Assembly (NCBI GenBank): GCA_963696105.1
Contig: CAVOIP010000002.1
Coordinates: 372,001-436,000, forward strand
Length of the DNA: 64,000 bases
Reading direction: 5' to 3'
Source: CAVRTM01 sp963696105
GTDB lineage: Bacteria; Actinomycetota; Actinomycetes; Actinomycetales; Dermatophilaceae
The notes under the pieces were generated by a model that saw only the letters and a list, made by a program, of their open reading frames with translations, did not search any database and was not told where the DNA came from. Shown here one piece after another: positions 23,690 through 32,994 of this stretch (position 1 is the first letter of the stretch; every line of letters starts with the position of its first letter). Both the position numbers and the translations under genes were made by a program.

Positions 23690-25114
23690 TCAGGCGAAGA
23701 GACGCGCCTGCGCCACCCGGCGGCGGACCAGCTCGAGCTGCTCGCGCACCCGCTCGGGGGCCGTGCCACCCTTGGCGTTGCGCGACTCCAGCGAGCCACG
23801 CACCGACAGGACGGAGCGGACCTCCGGGGTGAGGTGCTCGGAGACGGCGGCGAGGTCCGCATCGGTCAGGTCCCACAGCTCGATGCCGCGGGACTCGCAC
23901 TCGCGCACGCACCCGCCGGCGACCTCGTGGGCCACCCGGAACGGCACGCCCTGGCGGACGAGCCACTCCGCGATGTCGGTGGCCAACGAGAACCCCTGCG
24001 GCGCCAGCGACTCCAGCCGCTCGGTGTCGAAGACCAGTGTCGCGACCATGCCCGAGAACGCGGGCAGGAGGACCTCGAGGGTGTCGATCGCGTCGAACAC
24101 CGGCTCCTTGTCCTCCTGAAGGTCCCGGTTGTAGGCCAGGGGAAGGGACTTCAGCGTGGTGAGCAGGCCGGTGAGGTCACCGACGAGGCGCCCCGCCTTC
24201 CCCCTCGCCAGCTCGGCGACGTCAGGGTTCTTCTTCTGCGGCATGATGCTCGACCCGGTGGAGTAGGCGTCGTCGAGCGTGACGAAGGAGAACTCCTTGG
24301 TCGCCCAGAGGACGACCTCCTCGGCCAGCCGGGAGATGTCCACCGCCGTCATCGCCGTCACGAACGCGAACTCGGCGGCGAAGTCCCGGCTGGCGGTGCC
24401 GTCGATGGAGTTCTCCACGGCGCCCGCGAAGCCGAGCTCGGCCGCCACCACCTCGGGGTCGAGCCCCAGCGAGGAGCCGGCCAGCGCTCCCGAGCCGTAC
24501 GGCGAGAGCGCCGTGCGGTCGTCCCAGTCCTGCAGGCGGTCCACGTCCCGCAGCAGGGCCCAGGCGTGGGCCAGCAGGTGGTGGGCCAGCAGGACCGGCT
24601 GGGCGTGCTGCAGGTGCGTGCGCCCGGGCATCGCCACGTCGACGTGCCGGTCCGCCTGGGCGACGAGCGCGTCGACGACGTCCAGGACGAGCCCGGACAC
24701 CAGCCGTGCGTGCTCCCGCAGGTACATGCGCAACAGCGTGGCGATCTGGTCGTTGCGGGACCGGCCCGCGCGCAGGCGGCCGCCGACGTCGGCGCCGACC
24801 CGCTCGATGAGGCCGCGCTCGAGGGCGGTGTGGACGTCCTCGTCGCCGTCGGCCGGCAGGAACGCGCCCGCGCGGACGTCCTCACCGAGCCGGTCGAGGC
24901 CGTCGAGCATCCGGGCGAGCGTCGCGTCGTCCAGCAGCCCGGCCGCGTGCAGCACACGGGCGTGGGCGCGGGACCCGGCGATGTCGTGCGGCGCCAGCCG
25001 CCAGTCGAAGTGGGTCGACTTGGACAGGGCCGCGAGGGCGTCGGCAGGACCGCCGGCGAACCGGCCGCCCCACAGGCTCACCCCCGGCCGGTCGGCAGGT
25101 CCCTGCGCCGTCAC
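23690..25114 (-). CDS. argH: Argininosuccinate lyase
   Basis: 474 residues. Last step of arginine synthesis: argininosuccinate to arginine and fumarate. SLWGGRFAGGPADALAALSK opens the fold, GRTHLQHAQPVLLAHHLLAH holds the catalytic His loop and GSSIMPQKKNPD is the fumarase/lyase-superfamily signature with the catalytic Ser. Start GTG 25114 overlaps the argG stop as GTGA; the frame is open further upstream but has no better signal. Last gene of the arg operon. Confidence 0.96.
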   Translation of the reverse strand: MTAQGPADRPGVSLWGGRFAGGPADALAALSKSTHFDWRLAPHDIAGSRAHARVLHAAGLLDDATLARMLDGLDRLGEDVRAGAFLPADGDEDVHTALERGLIERVGADVGGRLRAGRSRNDQIATLLRMYLREHARLVSGLVLDVVDALVAQADRHVDVAMPGRTHLQHAQPVLLAHHLLAHAWALLRDVDRLQDWDDRTALSPYGSGALAGSSLGLDPEVVAAELGFAGAVENSIDGTASRDFAAEFAFVTAMTAVDISRLAEEVVLWATKEFSFVTLDDAYSTGSSIMPQKKNPDVAELARGKAGRLVGDLTGLLTTLKSLPLAYNRDLQEDKEPVFDAIDTLEVLLPAFSGMVATLVFDTERLESLAPQGFSLATDIAEWLVRQGVPFRVAHEVAGGCVRECESRGIELWDLTDADLAAVSEHLTPEVRSVLSVRGSLESRNAKGGTAPERVREQLELVRRRVAQARLFA

Positions 25115-26313
25115 CGGCCCTGCCGCAGGTCGCGGCCGGAGGCGATCTTGCTGGACAGGCCCCACAGCTCGATGAACCCCTTGGCCTGGCTCTGGTCGAA
25201 GGTGTCGCCCTCGTCGTACGTCGCCAGGTTGAAGTCGTAGAGGCTGCGGGCCGACCGGCGGCCGGTGACCACGGCGCGGCCGCCGTGCAGGGTCATCCGG
25301 ATGTCACCGGTGACGTCCTTCTGCGTCTCGGCGAGAAAGGTGTCCAGGGCGCGCTTCAGCGGGCTGAACCACAGGCCGTCGTACGCCAGCTCGCCCCAGC
25401 GCTGCTCGACGCCCCGCTTGAACCGGGCCAGCTCGCGCTCGACGGTGACGTTCTCGAGCTCCTGGTGGGCGGTGATCAGCGCGATCGCGCCCGGCGCCTC
25501 GTAGACCTCGCGGCTCTTGATGCCGACCAGTCGGTCCTCGACCATGTCGAGGCGGCCGACGCCGGCGTCGCCGGCCCGCTGGTTGAGGGTCTGGATGGCC
25601 TGCAGGACGGTGACCTTCTCGCCGTCGATGGCCACGGGGACACCGGCCTCGAAGGTGATCACGACCTCGTCCGCGTCGTGCTCACGGGCCGGGTCCTTCG
25701 TGTAGGAGTAGAGGTCCTCGATGGGCGCGTTCCAGATGTCCTCGAGGAACCCGGTCTCGACCGCACGGCCGAAGACGTTCTGGTCGATGGAGTACGGGTT
25801 CTTCTTGGTGGTCTCGATCGGCAGGCCGTGCTTCCCGGCGTAGTCGATCGCCTTGTCGCGGGTCAGCGCGAGGTCGCGGACCGGGGCGATGCACTTCAGG
25901 TCGGGAGCGAGGCTGGCGATGCCGACCTCGAACCGGACCTGGTCGTTGCCCTTGCCGGTGCACCCGTGGGCGACCGTGGTGGCGCCGTGCTGCTTCGCGG
26001 CGGCGACCAGGTGCTTGACGATGACCGGGCGGGAGAGGGCCGAGACCAGCGGGTAGCGGTCCATGTACAACGCGTTCGCCTGGATCGCGGGCAGGCAGTA
26101 CTCGTCGGCGAACTCGTCGCTGGCGTCCGCGACGTAGGCCTCCACCGCGCCGCAGTCCAGGGCCCGCTGGCGGATGGTCTCGAGGTCCTCGCCGCCCTGG
26201 CCCACGTCGACGGCGACGGCCACGACCTCGGCCTGGGTCGCGTCGGCGATCCATCCGATGGCGACGGAGGTGTCAAGGCCTCCGGAGTAGGCAAGAACGA
26301 CGCGCTCGGTCAC
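25111..26313 (-). CDS. argG: Argininosuccinate synthase
   Basis: 400 residues. ATP-dependent joining of citrulline and aspartate. The ATP-binding P-loop AYSGGLDTSVAIGWI is at residues 8-22; AHGCTGKGNDQVRFE and KNPYSIDQNVFGRAVE bind citrulline and aspartate. Full length and intact. Start GTG 26313 with GAGGAG five bases upstream. An 86-base gap separates it from argR, the only real gap in the operon, and could hold an internal promoter. Confidence 0.97.
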   Translation of the reverse strand: MTERVVLAYSGGLDTSVAIGWIADATQAEVVAVAVDVGQGGEDLETIRQRALDCGAVEAYVADASDEFADEYCLPAIQANALYMDRYPLVSALSRPVIVKHLVAAAKQHGATTVAHGCTGKGNDQVRFEVGIASLAPDLKCIAPVRDLALTRDKAIDYAGKHGLPIETTKKNPYSIDQNVFGRAVETGFLEDIWNAPIEDLYSYTKDPAREHDADEVVITFEAGVPVAIDGEKVTVLQAIQTLNQRAGDAGVGRLDMVEDRLVGIKSREVYEAPGAIALITAHQELENVTVERELARFKRGVEQRWGELAYDGLWFSPLKRALDTFLAETQKDVTGDIRMTLHGGRAVVTGRRSARSLYDFNLATYDEGDTFDQSQAKGFIELWGLSSKIASGRDLRQGR

Positions 26314-26399
26314 GAGAACTCCTCGGTGTGCAGGGTGTGCGGGGTGTGTGGGTGGTCCGTCAGTTTGGTCGGTGGTGCAGGGGCGGTGTGTCGCACGGC

Positions 26400-26900
26400 T
26401 CAGTCCTCACGGGACCCGGCCAGGGAGAGCAGCCGGCCGGCGACCGCCTCGCCCGCCCGGTCGCCCACGGTGATGATCATGATCGTGTCGTCACCGGCGA
26501 TGGTGCCCAGGATGTCGCCCTGGTCGGCGTGGTCGATGGCCGAGGCGAGGTAGCCCGCCGCTCCCGGAGGGGTGCGCACGACGACCAGGTTGGCCGACGC
26601 CTGCGCGGTGACGAGCAGCTCCTCGCACAGGCGGCGGAGGCGGGCGGAGAGCTCGTGCGCGCCGACGGCGGCCCGCGGGGTGCGGTCCCCACCGGCGCCC
26701 GGCACGGCGTAGACGAGGGTGCGTCCCTCCCGGACCTTCACCGCACCGAGCTCGACCAGGTCGCGCGAGAGCGTGGCCTGGGTGACCTCGAGGCCGTCCT
26801 GGGCCAGGTGCTCGAGCAGCTCGCCCTGGGAGTGCACGTGGTGGCGGGTGAGGATGTCGGCGATCCGCTGGTGCCGGGCGGCGCGGGTCTGGGCGATCAC
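26400..26900 (-). CDS. argR: Arginine repressor ArgR
   Basis: 166 residues. N-terminal winged helix (RHQRIADILTRHHVHSQGEL, then VTQATLSRDLVELGAVKVRE; SRDL is the family DNA-recognition signature). The C-terminal oligomerisation/arginine-binding domain contains GTIAGDDTIMIITVGD, whose GDD Asp pair binds arginine. The hexamer represses arginine genes through ARG boxes; a candidate pair lies at the argC start. GTG start overlaps the argF stop (GTGA). Confidence 0.95.
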   Translation of the reverse strand: MIAQTRAARHQRIADILTRHHVHSQGELLEHLAQDGLEVTQATLSRDLVELGAVKVREGRTLVYAVPGAGGDRTPRAAVGAHELSARLRRLCEELLVTAQASANLVVVRTPPGAAGYLASAIDHADQGDILGTIAGDDTIMIITVGDRAGEAVAGRLLSLAGSRED

Positions 26901-27829
26901 GGCTGGTCCAGCAGGAAGGACAGCAGCGCCTTCTGGGCGTGCAGCCGGTTCTCGGCCTCGTCCCAGACCACGGACTGGGGCCCGTCGATCACGGAGGCCG
27001 CGATCTCCAGCCCGCGGTAGGCCGGCAGGCAGTGCAGGACGATCGCGTCGGCTGCCGCGAGGCCCAGGGCCGCGTCGTCGACGGCGTACGGGCCGAACGG
27101 GTTGGCCGTGCCCGCGCGCGCGTCCTTCTCGTCCTCCTGCCCCATCGACACCCACGTGTCGGTGGCCACGACATCGGCGCCGCTGACCGCGGCCGCGGGA
27201 TCGACGGTGACGAGGACCGAGCCGCCGTGCTCCTTGGCGAGCTCCTCGGCCCGCGCCACGACGGCGGGGTCCGGCAGGTGGCTCGCCGGTGCGCCGACGC
27301 GCACGTGCATGCCCGCGAGCGCGCACCCCAGCAGGTAGGAGTGGGCCATGTTGTTGGCGCCGTCGCCGAGGTAGGCCAGGCTCAGCCCGGCGAGTGCACC
27401 CTTGTGCTCGGTGACCGTCATCAGGTCGGCGAGGACCTGGCACGGGTGGAAGTCGTCGGTGAGGGCGTTGACCACGGGCACCGAGCTGGCCGCAGCCATG
27501 GCCTCGACCCGGTCGTGGCCGAAGGTGCGCCACACGATCGCGGCGCACTGGCGTTCCAGCACGCGGGCGGTGTCGGCGATCGGCTCCCCCCGGCCCAGCT
27601 GGCTGGTCGCCCCGTCGATGACCAGGGGGTAGCCGCCGAGCTGCGCCACCCCGGTGGAGAAGGACACCCGGGTCCGGGTCGAGGGCTTGTCGAAGATCAC
27701 AGCGACGGCCTGCGGACCCGCCAGCACCTGGTCCCCGAACGGGTTGGCCTTGAGGGCGATGGCGCGCTCGATCACGTGCGCCTGCTCGGCCGCCGAGAGG
27801 TCGTCGTCCCGCAGGAAGTGGCGCGTCAT
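26897..27829 (-). CDS. argF: Ornithine carbamoyltransferase
   Basis: 310 residues. Makes citrulline from ornithine and carbamoyl phosphate. DKPSTRTRVSFS carries the STRTR carbamoyl-phosphate site, DDFHPCQVLADLMT the HPxQ motif, and VLHCLPAYRGLEI the HCLP ornithine-site motif. Full length. ATG 27829 overlaps the argD stop by ATGA. Confidence 0.97.
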   Translation of the reverse strand: MTRHFLRDDDLSAAEQAHVIERAIALKANPFGDQVLAGPQAVAVIFDKPSTRTRVSFSTGVAQLGGYPLVIDGATSQLGRGEPIADTARVLERQCAAIVWRTFGHDRVEAMAAASSVPVVNALTDDFHPCQVLADLMTVTEHKGALAGLSLAYLGDGANNMAHSYLLGCALAGMHVRVGAPASHLPDPAVVARAEELAKEHGGSVLVTVDPAAAVSGADVVATDTWVSMGQEDEKDARAGTANPFGPYAVDDAALGLAAADAIVLHCLPAYRGLEIAASVIDGPQSVVWDEAENRLHAQKALLSFLLDQP

Positions 27830-29031
27830 GAGAGCTCCGGTCCGTCGAGCAGGGCAGGCAGCGCCGCGACGAAGTGGTCGACCTGCGCGGCCTGGATGAC
27901 CAGCGGCGGGGTGATCCGCAGCGCGTCCGGCTGGACCGGGTTGACGATGAAGCCGCCTCGGTGGGCCCGGTCGGCCACGGCCGCGGAGATGTCGCCGGTG
28001 AGCACGATCGCCCGGTGCAGGCCGCGGCCACGCACCCCGGCCACCAGGGGGTGGCCCAGGGCGAGCACCCCCTCGGCGAGCCGCTCGCCCATCGCCGTGG
28101 CGTGCTCCAGCAGTCCGTCCTTGGCGATGGTGTCCAGGACCGCGAGGCCGGCGGCGCAGGCGAGCGGGTTGCCACCGAAGGTCGTGCCGTGCTGTCCCGG
28201 GGCGAGCAGGGCGGACACCTCGGGCCCGAACGTGACCAGGGCCCCGATCGGCACGCCGCCGCCCAGGCCCTTGGCCAGGGTCATGGCGTCGGGCACGATC
28301 CCCGCCTGCTGGAAGGCGAACCAGGAGCCGGTGCGCCCGATCCCGGTCTGGACCTCGTCAAGGACGAGCAGCGCGCCGGTTTCGGTGGTGAGCTCGCGGG
28401 CCAGCCGCAGGTAGGCCGGGTCGGCCTCGATCACGCCGGCCTCGCCCTGGATGGGCTCGAGCACCAGCGCGGCGACGTCGTCGGTGACGGCCGCGCGCAG
28501 GGCGGCCTCGTCGCCGTACGGCACGTGGACGACACCGGGCAGCAGCGGCTCGAACGGCTCGCGGTACGACGGCTTGTGGGTGAGTGCCAGCGCCCCCGTG
28601 CTGCGGCCGTGGAACGCCCCCTCGGCGGCCACGATGCGCGTGCGCCCGGTGCGGCGGGCCAGCTTCACGGCGGCCTCGACGGCCTCGGTGCCGGAGCTGG
28701 CGAAGAAGACGGCCGAGCCGGTCGGCGCTCCCGCCACCTCGAGCAGCCGCTCGGCGAGCTCGACCTGGGCGGTGGTGGTGAAGAAGTTGGAGACGTGCAC
28801 CAGCCGGCCGGCCTGGGAGCTCACGGCCTCGACGACCGCCGGGTGCGCGTGACCCAGGGCGTTGACGGCGATGCCGGCGAGCAGGTCGAGGTAGCGGACG
28901 CCGTCGACGTCCCAGACGTAGCAGCCCTCGCCGTGGCTGAGGACCGTGCGTGGGGTGCCGAAGACGCCGAGCAGCGCGGAGCCGTAGCGCTGGAGCAGCT
29001 CGGCGCTCGGCGTCGGGGTGGAGCCGGTCAT
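27826..29031 (-). CDS. argD: Acetylornithine aminotransferase
   Basis: 401 residues, class III PLP aminotransferase. Glycine-rich FFASSGTEAVEAAVKLAR binds PLP phosphate, LVLDEVQTGIGRTGS holds the PLP-ring Asp and AMTLAKGLGGGVPIGA the Schiff-base Lys. Converts N-acetylglutamate semialdehyde to N-acetylornithine. ATG 29031 overlaps the argB stop (ATGA). Confidence 0.96.
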   Translation of the reverse strand: MTGSTPTPSAELLQRYGSALLGVFGTPRTVLSHGEGCYVWDVDGVRYLDLLAGIAVNALGHAHPAVVEAVSSQAGRLVHVSNFFTTTAQVELAERLLEVAGAPTGSAVFFASSGTEAVEAAVKLARRTGRTRIVAAEGAFHGRSTGALALTHKPSYREPFEPLLPGVVHVPYGDEAALRAAVTDDVAALVLEPIQGEAGVIEADPAYLRLARELTTETGALLVLDEVQTGIGRTGSWFAFQQAGIVPDAMTLAKGLGGGVPIGALVTFGPEVSALLAPGQHGTTFGGNPLACAAGLAVLDTIAKDGLLEHATAMGERLAEGVLALGHPLVAGVRGRGLHRAIVLTGDISAAVADRAHRGGFIVNPVQPDALRITPPLVIQAAQVDHFVAALPALLDGPELS

Positions 29032-29963
29032 GGCTGGGGCCTCTCGGTCTCGGAGTCGGGCACGATCATGGTGCCGATGCCCTCGCTGGTGAACACCTCG
29101 AGCAGCAGCGAGTGCGGCTGGCGCCCGTCGATGACGTGCGCCTGGGGAACGCCCTGGCGGACGGCGCGGACACAGGCCTCGAGCTTGGGCACCATCCCGG
29201 CGTCGACCTGGGTCAGCAGCTCCTCGGCGTCGGCGACGGCCAGGCGCGAGATGAGCGAGTCGGGGTCCGGCCAGCTGCCGTAGACGCCCTCCACGTCGGT
29301 GAGGACGACCAGCTTCTGCGCCTCCAGGGCGACCGCGAGCGCCGACGCGGCGGTGTCGGCGTTGACGTTGAGGACCTGGCCCTCGTCGTCGAGGTCGGGC
29401 GCGACGGTGGACACGACGGGGATCCGGCCCGCGCCGAGGATGTCCATCACCGCGGAGGGGTTGACCGCCTCGACGTCTCCGACGAGGCCGAGGTCCACCT
29501 CGTCGCCGTCCACCACGACCGAGCGCCGGCGGGCGCCGAAGAGGGCGGCGTCCTCGCCGGACAGGCCGACGGCGACCGGGCCGTGCTGGTTGAGCAGGCC
29601 GACGAGCTCGCGGCCGACCTGGCCGGTCAGGACCATCCGGACGATGTCCATCACCTCGGGCGTGGTGACGCGCAGGCCGCCGCGGAACTCGCTGGTCAGG
29701 CCGACCCGGTCGAGCATCGCCGCGATCTGCGGGCCACCACCGTGGACCACGACGGGACGCAGGCCGGCGTAGCGCAGGAAGACGATGTCCTGGGCGAAGG
29801 CGGCCTTGAGCTCGTCGTCGAGCATGGCGTTGCCGCCGTACTTGACGACGACCACCGCGCCACGGAAGCGCTCGAGCCACGGCAGCGCCTCGACGAGGGT
29901 CCGGGCCTTGGCCGAGGCCGCGCCCAGGGAGGTCTCGTCGCGCCGGTCGCGAAGGCTGGTCAT
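29028..29963 (-). CDS. argB: Acetylglutamate kinase
   Basis: 311 residues. VVVKYGGNAMLDDELKAAFA (Lys in KYGG and the glycine loop) and PVVVHGGGPQIAAMLDRVG form the amino-acid-kinase active site; LVVLTDVEGVYG follows. The extra N-terminal helix (KARTLVEALPWLERFRG) before the kinase domain is typical of arginine-inhibited hexameric NAGK, so feedback inhibition by arginine is expected. ATG 29963 overlaps the argJ stop. Confidence 0.96.
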   Translation of the reverse strand: MTSLRDRRDETSLGAASAKARTLVEALPWLERFRGAVVVVKYGGNAMLDDELKAAFAQDIVFLRYAGLRPVVVHGGGPQIAAMLDRVGLTSEFRGGLRVTTPEVMDIVRMVLTGQVGRELVGLLNQHGPVAVGLSGEDAALFGARRRSVVVDGDEVDLGLVGDVEAVNPSAVMDILGAGRIPVVSTVAPDLDDEGQVLNVNADTAASALAVALEAQKLVVLTDVEGVYGSWPDPDSLISRLAVADAEELLTQVDAGMVPKLEACVRAVRQGVPQAHVIDGRQPHSLLLEVFTSEGIGTMIVPDSETERPQP

Positions 29964-31111
29964 GTGCTGTACGCCGAGTTCTCGTGGACGTAGTCGTGGG
30001 TGAGGTCGTTGGTCCACACCGTGGCGGCCTCGTCCCCGGCGTGCAGGTCCACGACGACGTGGACCTCGCGCCCGCTCAGGTCGACCAGGGAGCGGTCCTC
30101 CCCCACCCCGCCGGCGCGGCACACCAGGACGTCGTTGATGGCGACGTCCAGGGCGGCCGGCTCGAAGGCGGCGCGGGTGGTGCCCACCGCGGCCAGGACC
30201 CTGCCCCAGTTGGGGTCGCCGCCGAACACGGCGCACTTGAAGAGGTTGTTGCGGGCGATGGCGCGTGCCACCTCCAGCGCATCGGGGACCGTCGCCGCGG
30301 AGCGCACCTCGATCTCGATGTCGTGGGCGGCGCCCTCCGCGTCGGCGATGAGCTGCCGCGCCAGGGAGGCGCACGCGGCGGTCACCGCGTCGGTGAGCTC
30401 ACCCGGGCTCGGCGCGACACCGGACGCGCCGGAGGCCATCAGCAGCACCGTGTCGTTGGTGGACATGCAGCCGTCGGAGTCGATGCGGTCGAACGTGGTC
30501 GCGGTGGCGGACCGCAGCGCCGCGTCGAGCGAGGAGGCGTCGGCCACCGCGTCGGTGGTGACCACCACGAGCATCGTCGCGAGGGCCGGGGCCAGCATGC
30601 CGGCGCCCTTGGCCATCCCGCCGACCGACCAGCCGGCGCGCTCCACCAGCACCTGCTTGCTCACCGTGTCGGTGGTGCGGATGGCCTCGGCGGCCTCGGT
30701 GCCGCCGTCGGCGGACAGGGCGGCGGCCGCGCCGGTCACGCCGGCGGTGAGCCGGTCCATCGGGAGCAGCTCGCCGATCAGCCCGGTCGAGCAGACAGCG
30801 ACGTCGCCGGCGGAGACGCCCAGTGCCTGCGCGACGTGCTCGGCGGTGGCGTGGGTGTCGAGGAAGCCCCGGGAGCCGGTGCAGGCGTTGGCGCCGCCGG
30901 AGTTGAGGACGACGGCGTCGACCCGGCCGTCGACGAGCACCTGGCGGCTCCACGTCACCGGGGCCGCTTCGACGCGGTTGCCGGTGAAGACCGCGGCGGC
31001 GTGGTGGTCCGGTCCGTCGTTGACCACCAGGGCCACGTCGGGCCGGCCGCTGGGCTTGAGCCCGGCGGTGACGCCGGCGGCCCGGAACCCGGCCGGCGCG
31101 GTGACGCTCAC
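29960..31111 (-). CDS. argJ: Bifunctional ornithine acetyltransferase/N-acetylglutamate synthase
   Basis: 383 residues. Recycles the acetyl group from acetylornithine to glutamate. KGAGMLAPALATMLVVVTTD contains the self-cleavage site (Ala-Thr; the Thr becomes the nucleophile of the beta chain). NDTVLLMASGASG and KCAVFGGDPNWGRVLAAVG are further family blocks. With argJ the pathway is cyclic and needs no dedicated argE/argA in the operon. GTG 31111 overlaps the argC stop. Confidence 0.96.
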   Translation of the reverse strand: MSVTAPAGFRAAGVTAGLKPSGRPDVALVVNDGPDHHAAAVFTGNRVEAAPVTWSRQVLVDGRVDAVVLNSGGANACTGSRGFLDTHATAEHVAQALGVSAGDVAVCSTGLIGELLPMDRLTAGVTGAAAALSADGGTEAAEAIRTTDTVSKQVLVERAGWSVGGMAKGAGMLAPALATMLVVVTTDAVADASSLDAALRSATATTFDRIDSDGCMSTNDTVLLMASGASGVAPSPGELTDAVTAACASLARQLIADAEGAAHDIEIEVRSAATVPDALEVARAIARNNLFKCAVFGGDPNWGRVLAAVGTTRAAFEPAALDVAINDVLVCRAGGVGEDRSLVDLSGREVHVVVDLHAGDEAATVWTNDLTHDYVHENSAYST

Positions 31112-32151
31112 GGCGCCACCCCCACGGTCGGCAGCCCGGTGGTCTCGGGCAGGCCGAGGGCGAGGTTGGCGCACTGGATGGCGGCGCCGGCGGTCCCCTT
31201 GGTGAGGTTGTCGACCGACGCGACGGCCACGACCCGCCGCGTGCGCTCGTCGAGGGCGACCTGGACCTGCACCACGTTGCTGCCGAGGACGTCGGCGGTC
31301 CGGGGCCACTGACCCTCGGGCAGCAGGCGCACGAACGGCTCGTCGGCGTACGCCTTCTGCCACGCGGCCCGGACCTCGGGCGCCGTCGCGCCCTCGGTGG
31401 CCCTGGCGGTGCAGGTCGCGAGGATGCCACGGGGCATCGGGGCCAGGGTGGGGGTGAAGGAGACGGTGACCGGGCGGCCGGCGGCGAGGCCGAGGTTCTG
31501 CTCGATCTCGGGGATGTGCCGGTGGGTGCCACCCACACCGTACGGCGACATCGACCCCATGACCTCGGCGCCGAGCAGGTGGGGCTTGAGGGACCTGCCG
31601 GCCCCCGAGGTCCCGCTGGCGGCGACGATGACGACGTCCTGCGGCTCGAGCAGACCGGCCACGAAGCCGGGCGCGAGCGCGAGGCTGCAGGCCGTCGGGT
31701 AGCAGCCCGGCACCGCGATGCGGGTCCGTCCCGCGAGGGCGTCGCGCCCGGAGGCACCGCCGGGCAGTGGCAGCTCCGGCAGCCCGTACGGCCACGAGCC
31801 GGCGTGGTCGGTGCCGTAGAAGCCGGCCCAGGCCTTCGGGTCGGTCAGGCGGAAGTCGGCGCCGCAGTCGATGACGACGACCTTCTCGGGCAGCTGGGCC
31901 GCGACGGCGGCCGACGCACCGTGTGGCAGCGCCAGGAACACGACGTCGGCACCGGCGAGTGTCGTGGACGTGGTCTCCAGCAGGACCTGCTCGGCCAGCG
32001 GGTGCAGGTGCGGGTGGATCTGCCCGAGACGGCTCCCGGCGCTCGAGGCGGCGGTGAGGGCGCCGACCCGCAGGTCCGGGTGGCCGAGCAGCAGCCGGAG
32101 GATCTCCCCTCCGGCGTACCCGCTCGCCCCTGCGACTGCCGCTGACATCAT
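31108..32151 (-). CDS. argC: N-acetyl-gamma-glutamyl-phosphate reductase
   Basis: About 347 residues. NADPH-dependent reductase, first gene of the arg operon. AAVAGASGYAGGEILRLLLG is the nucleotide-binding fold and VPGCYPTACSLALAPG contains the catalytic Cys; GGTHRHIPEIEQNLG holds the active-site His. Start chosen as the tandem ATGs at 32151/32148, which lie 7-10 bases after a TATATT -10 hexamer (leaderless); ATG 32157 is too close to it. Confidence 0.95.
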   Translation of the reverse strand: MMSAAVAGASGYAGGEILRLLLGHPDLRVGALTAASSAGSRLGQIHPHLHPLAEQVLLETTSTTLAGADVVFLALPHGASAAVAAQLPEKVVVIDCGADFRLTDPKAWAGFYGTDHAGSWPYGLPELPLPGGASGRDALAGRTRIAVPGCYPTACSLALAPGFVAGLLEPQDVVIVAASGTSGAGRSLKPHLLGAEVMGSMSPYGVGGTHRHIPEIEQNLGLAAGRPVTVSFTPTLAPMPRGILATCTARATEGATAPEVRAAWQKAYADEPFVRLLPEGQWPRTADVLGSNVVQVQVALDERTRRVVAVASVDNLTKGTAGAAIQCANLALGLPETTGLPTVGVAP

Positions 32152-32153
32152 GC

Positions 32154-32187
32154 GCATGAATATACAAGTCGTTGCTGTAACTATGCA
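32154..32187 (-). promoter_or_regulatory. arg operon promoter with two candidate ARG boxes
   Basis: Minus strand -10 TATATT at 32159-32164. Two AT-rich imperfect dyads resembling ArgR sites, TTGTATATTCATGC (32154-32167) and TGCATAGTTACAGCA (32173-32187), have centres about 20 bases apart, two helical turns. The first overlaps the -10 and start codon, so ArgR binding would block initiation. It is a strikingly AT-rich island in this GC-rich DNA. Confidence 0.6.
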
Positions 32188-32195
32188 CATCGGGG

Positions 32196-32993
32196 TCAGC
32201 CCAGCGGGTCGTCCGGTCCCCACGGGTGCAGTCGCAGGGCGCGGTCGTCCGGCCCGACGCCGCGGGCGGCCTGCTCCCGCAGCGAGGCCGGGGTGTCGAC
32301 GCCAGCGCGGACATAGCGACCGGACCACGCGTCCAGCTCGCCCGAGCAGAGCGCGAGCAGCAGGTCGGTCACGTCCTGCGGCGAGGTCCACTCCGTGCGG
32401 CCGACGTGCAGGCGCATGCTGTCGGTCATGTCGGTGCGCACGACACCCGGTGACAGGTCGAACGCGCGGATGCCGTGGACCCGGCCGGCTTCGGCAATGC
32501 CGCCGGTGAGCCGCGAGAGGGCCGACTTGCTGGCGCTGTACGCCGTGAGGTCACCCCGCTCCCGCAGGCCGGCGCCGCTGGCGAGGTTGACCACCCGCCC
32601 GCCGCCCCCGTCGATCATGTGCGGGATGCTGGCGCGGCTCATCAGGAACGGACCGCGCACGTTGACCGTCATCGTGCGCCACCACTGCTCGACCTCGGCC
32701 TCCCACAGCGGCACCTCCGGCTCGATGACGCCGGCGCTGTTGACGAGGATGTCGAGCCGCCCGAAGGCCTCCAGCACCGCGCCCACGCAGTCGTCGACGT
32801 CCGCCGGGTCGGTCACCTCGGCCCGCTGCACGAGGATCCGCCCACCGGCCGCGGTGACGTCGCGTTCGAGGGTGGCCAGGGCCCCGGTGTCGCGACCGAC
32901 GGCGGCCACGGCGTAGCCGGCACCGGCGAGCGCCGTCGCCACCGCACGGCCGATGCCGCGGGAGGCGCCGGTCACCAGTGCGACGGCGCTCAC
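32196..32993 (-). CDS. Short-chain dehydrogenase/reductase
   Basis: 265 residues, classical SDR: ALVTGASRGIGRAVATAL (NAD(P) site), ILVNSAG, catalytic Ser in VVNLASGAG and YSASKSALS with the Tyr-x3-Lys pair. The last 40 residues (WSGRYVRAGVDTPASLREQA) are typical of an actinobacterial clade with unknown substrate. Start GTG 32993 lies one base from the pheT stop, so it is probably co-transcribed with pheST. Its stop precedes the arg promoter. Confidence 0.88.
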   Translation of the reverse strand: MSAVALVTGASRGIGRAVATALAGAGYAVAAVGRDTGALATLERDVTAAGGRILVQRAEVTDPADVDDCVGAVLEAFGRLDILVNSAGVIEPEVPLWEAEVEQWWRTMTVNVRGPFLMSRASIPHMIDGGGGRVVNLASGAGLRERGDLTAYSASKSALSRLTGGIAEAGRVHGIRAFDLSPGVVRTDMTDSMRLHVGRTEWTSPQDVTDLLLALCSGELDAWSGRYVRAGVDTPASLREQAARGVGPDDRALRLHPWGPDDPLG

Positions 32994-32994
32994 G

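Noticed and set aside
26314..26399. Internal ARG box between argR and argG
   Set aside because: The gap is G/T-rich without a dyad like the one at argC.
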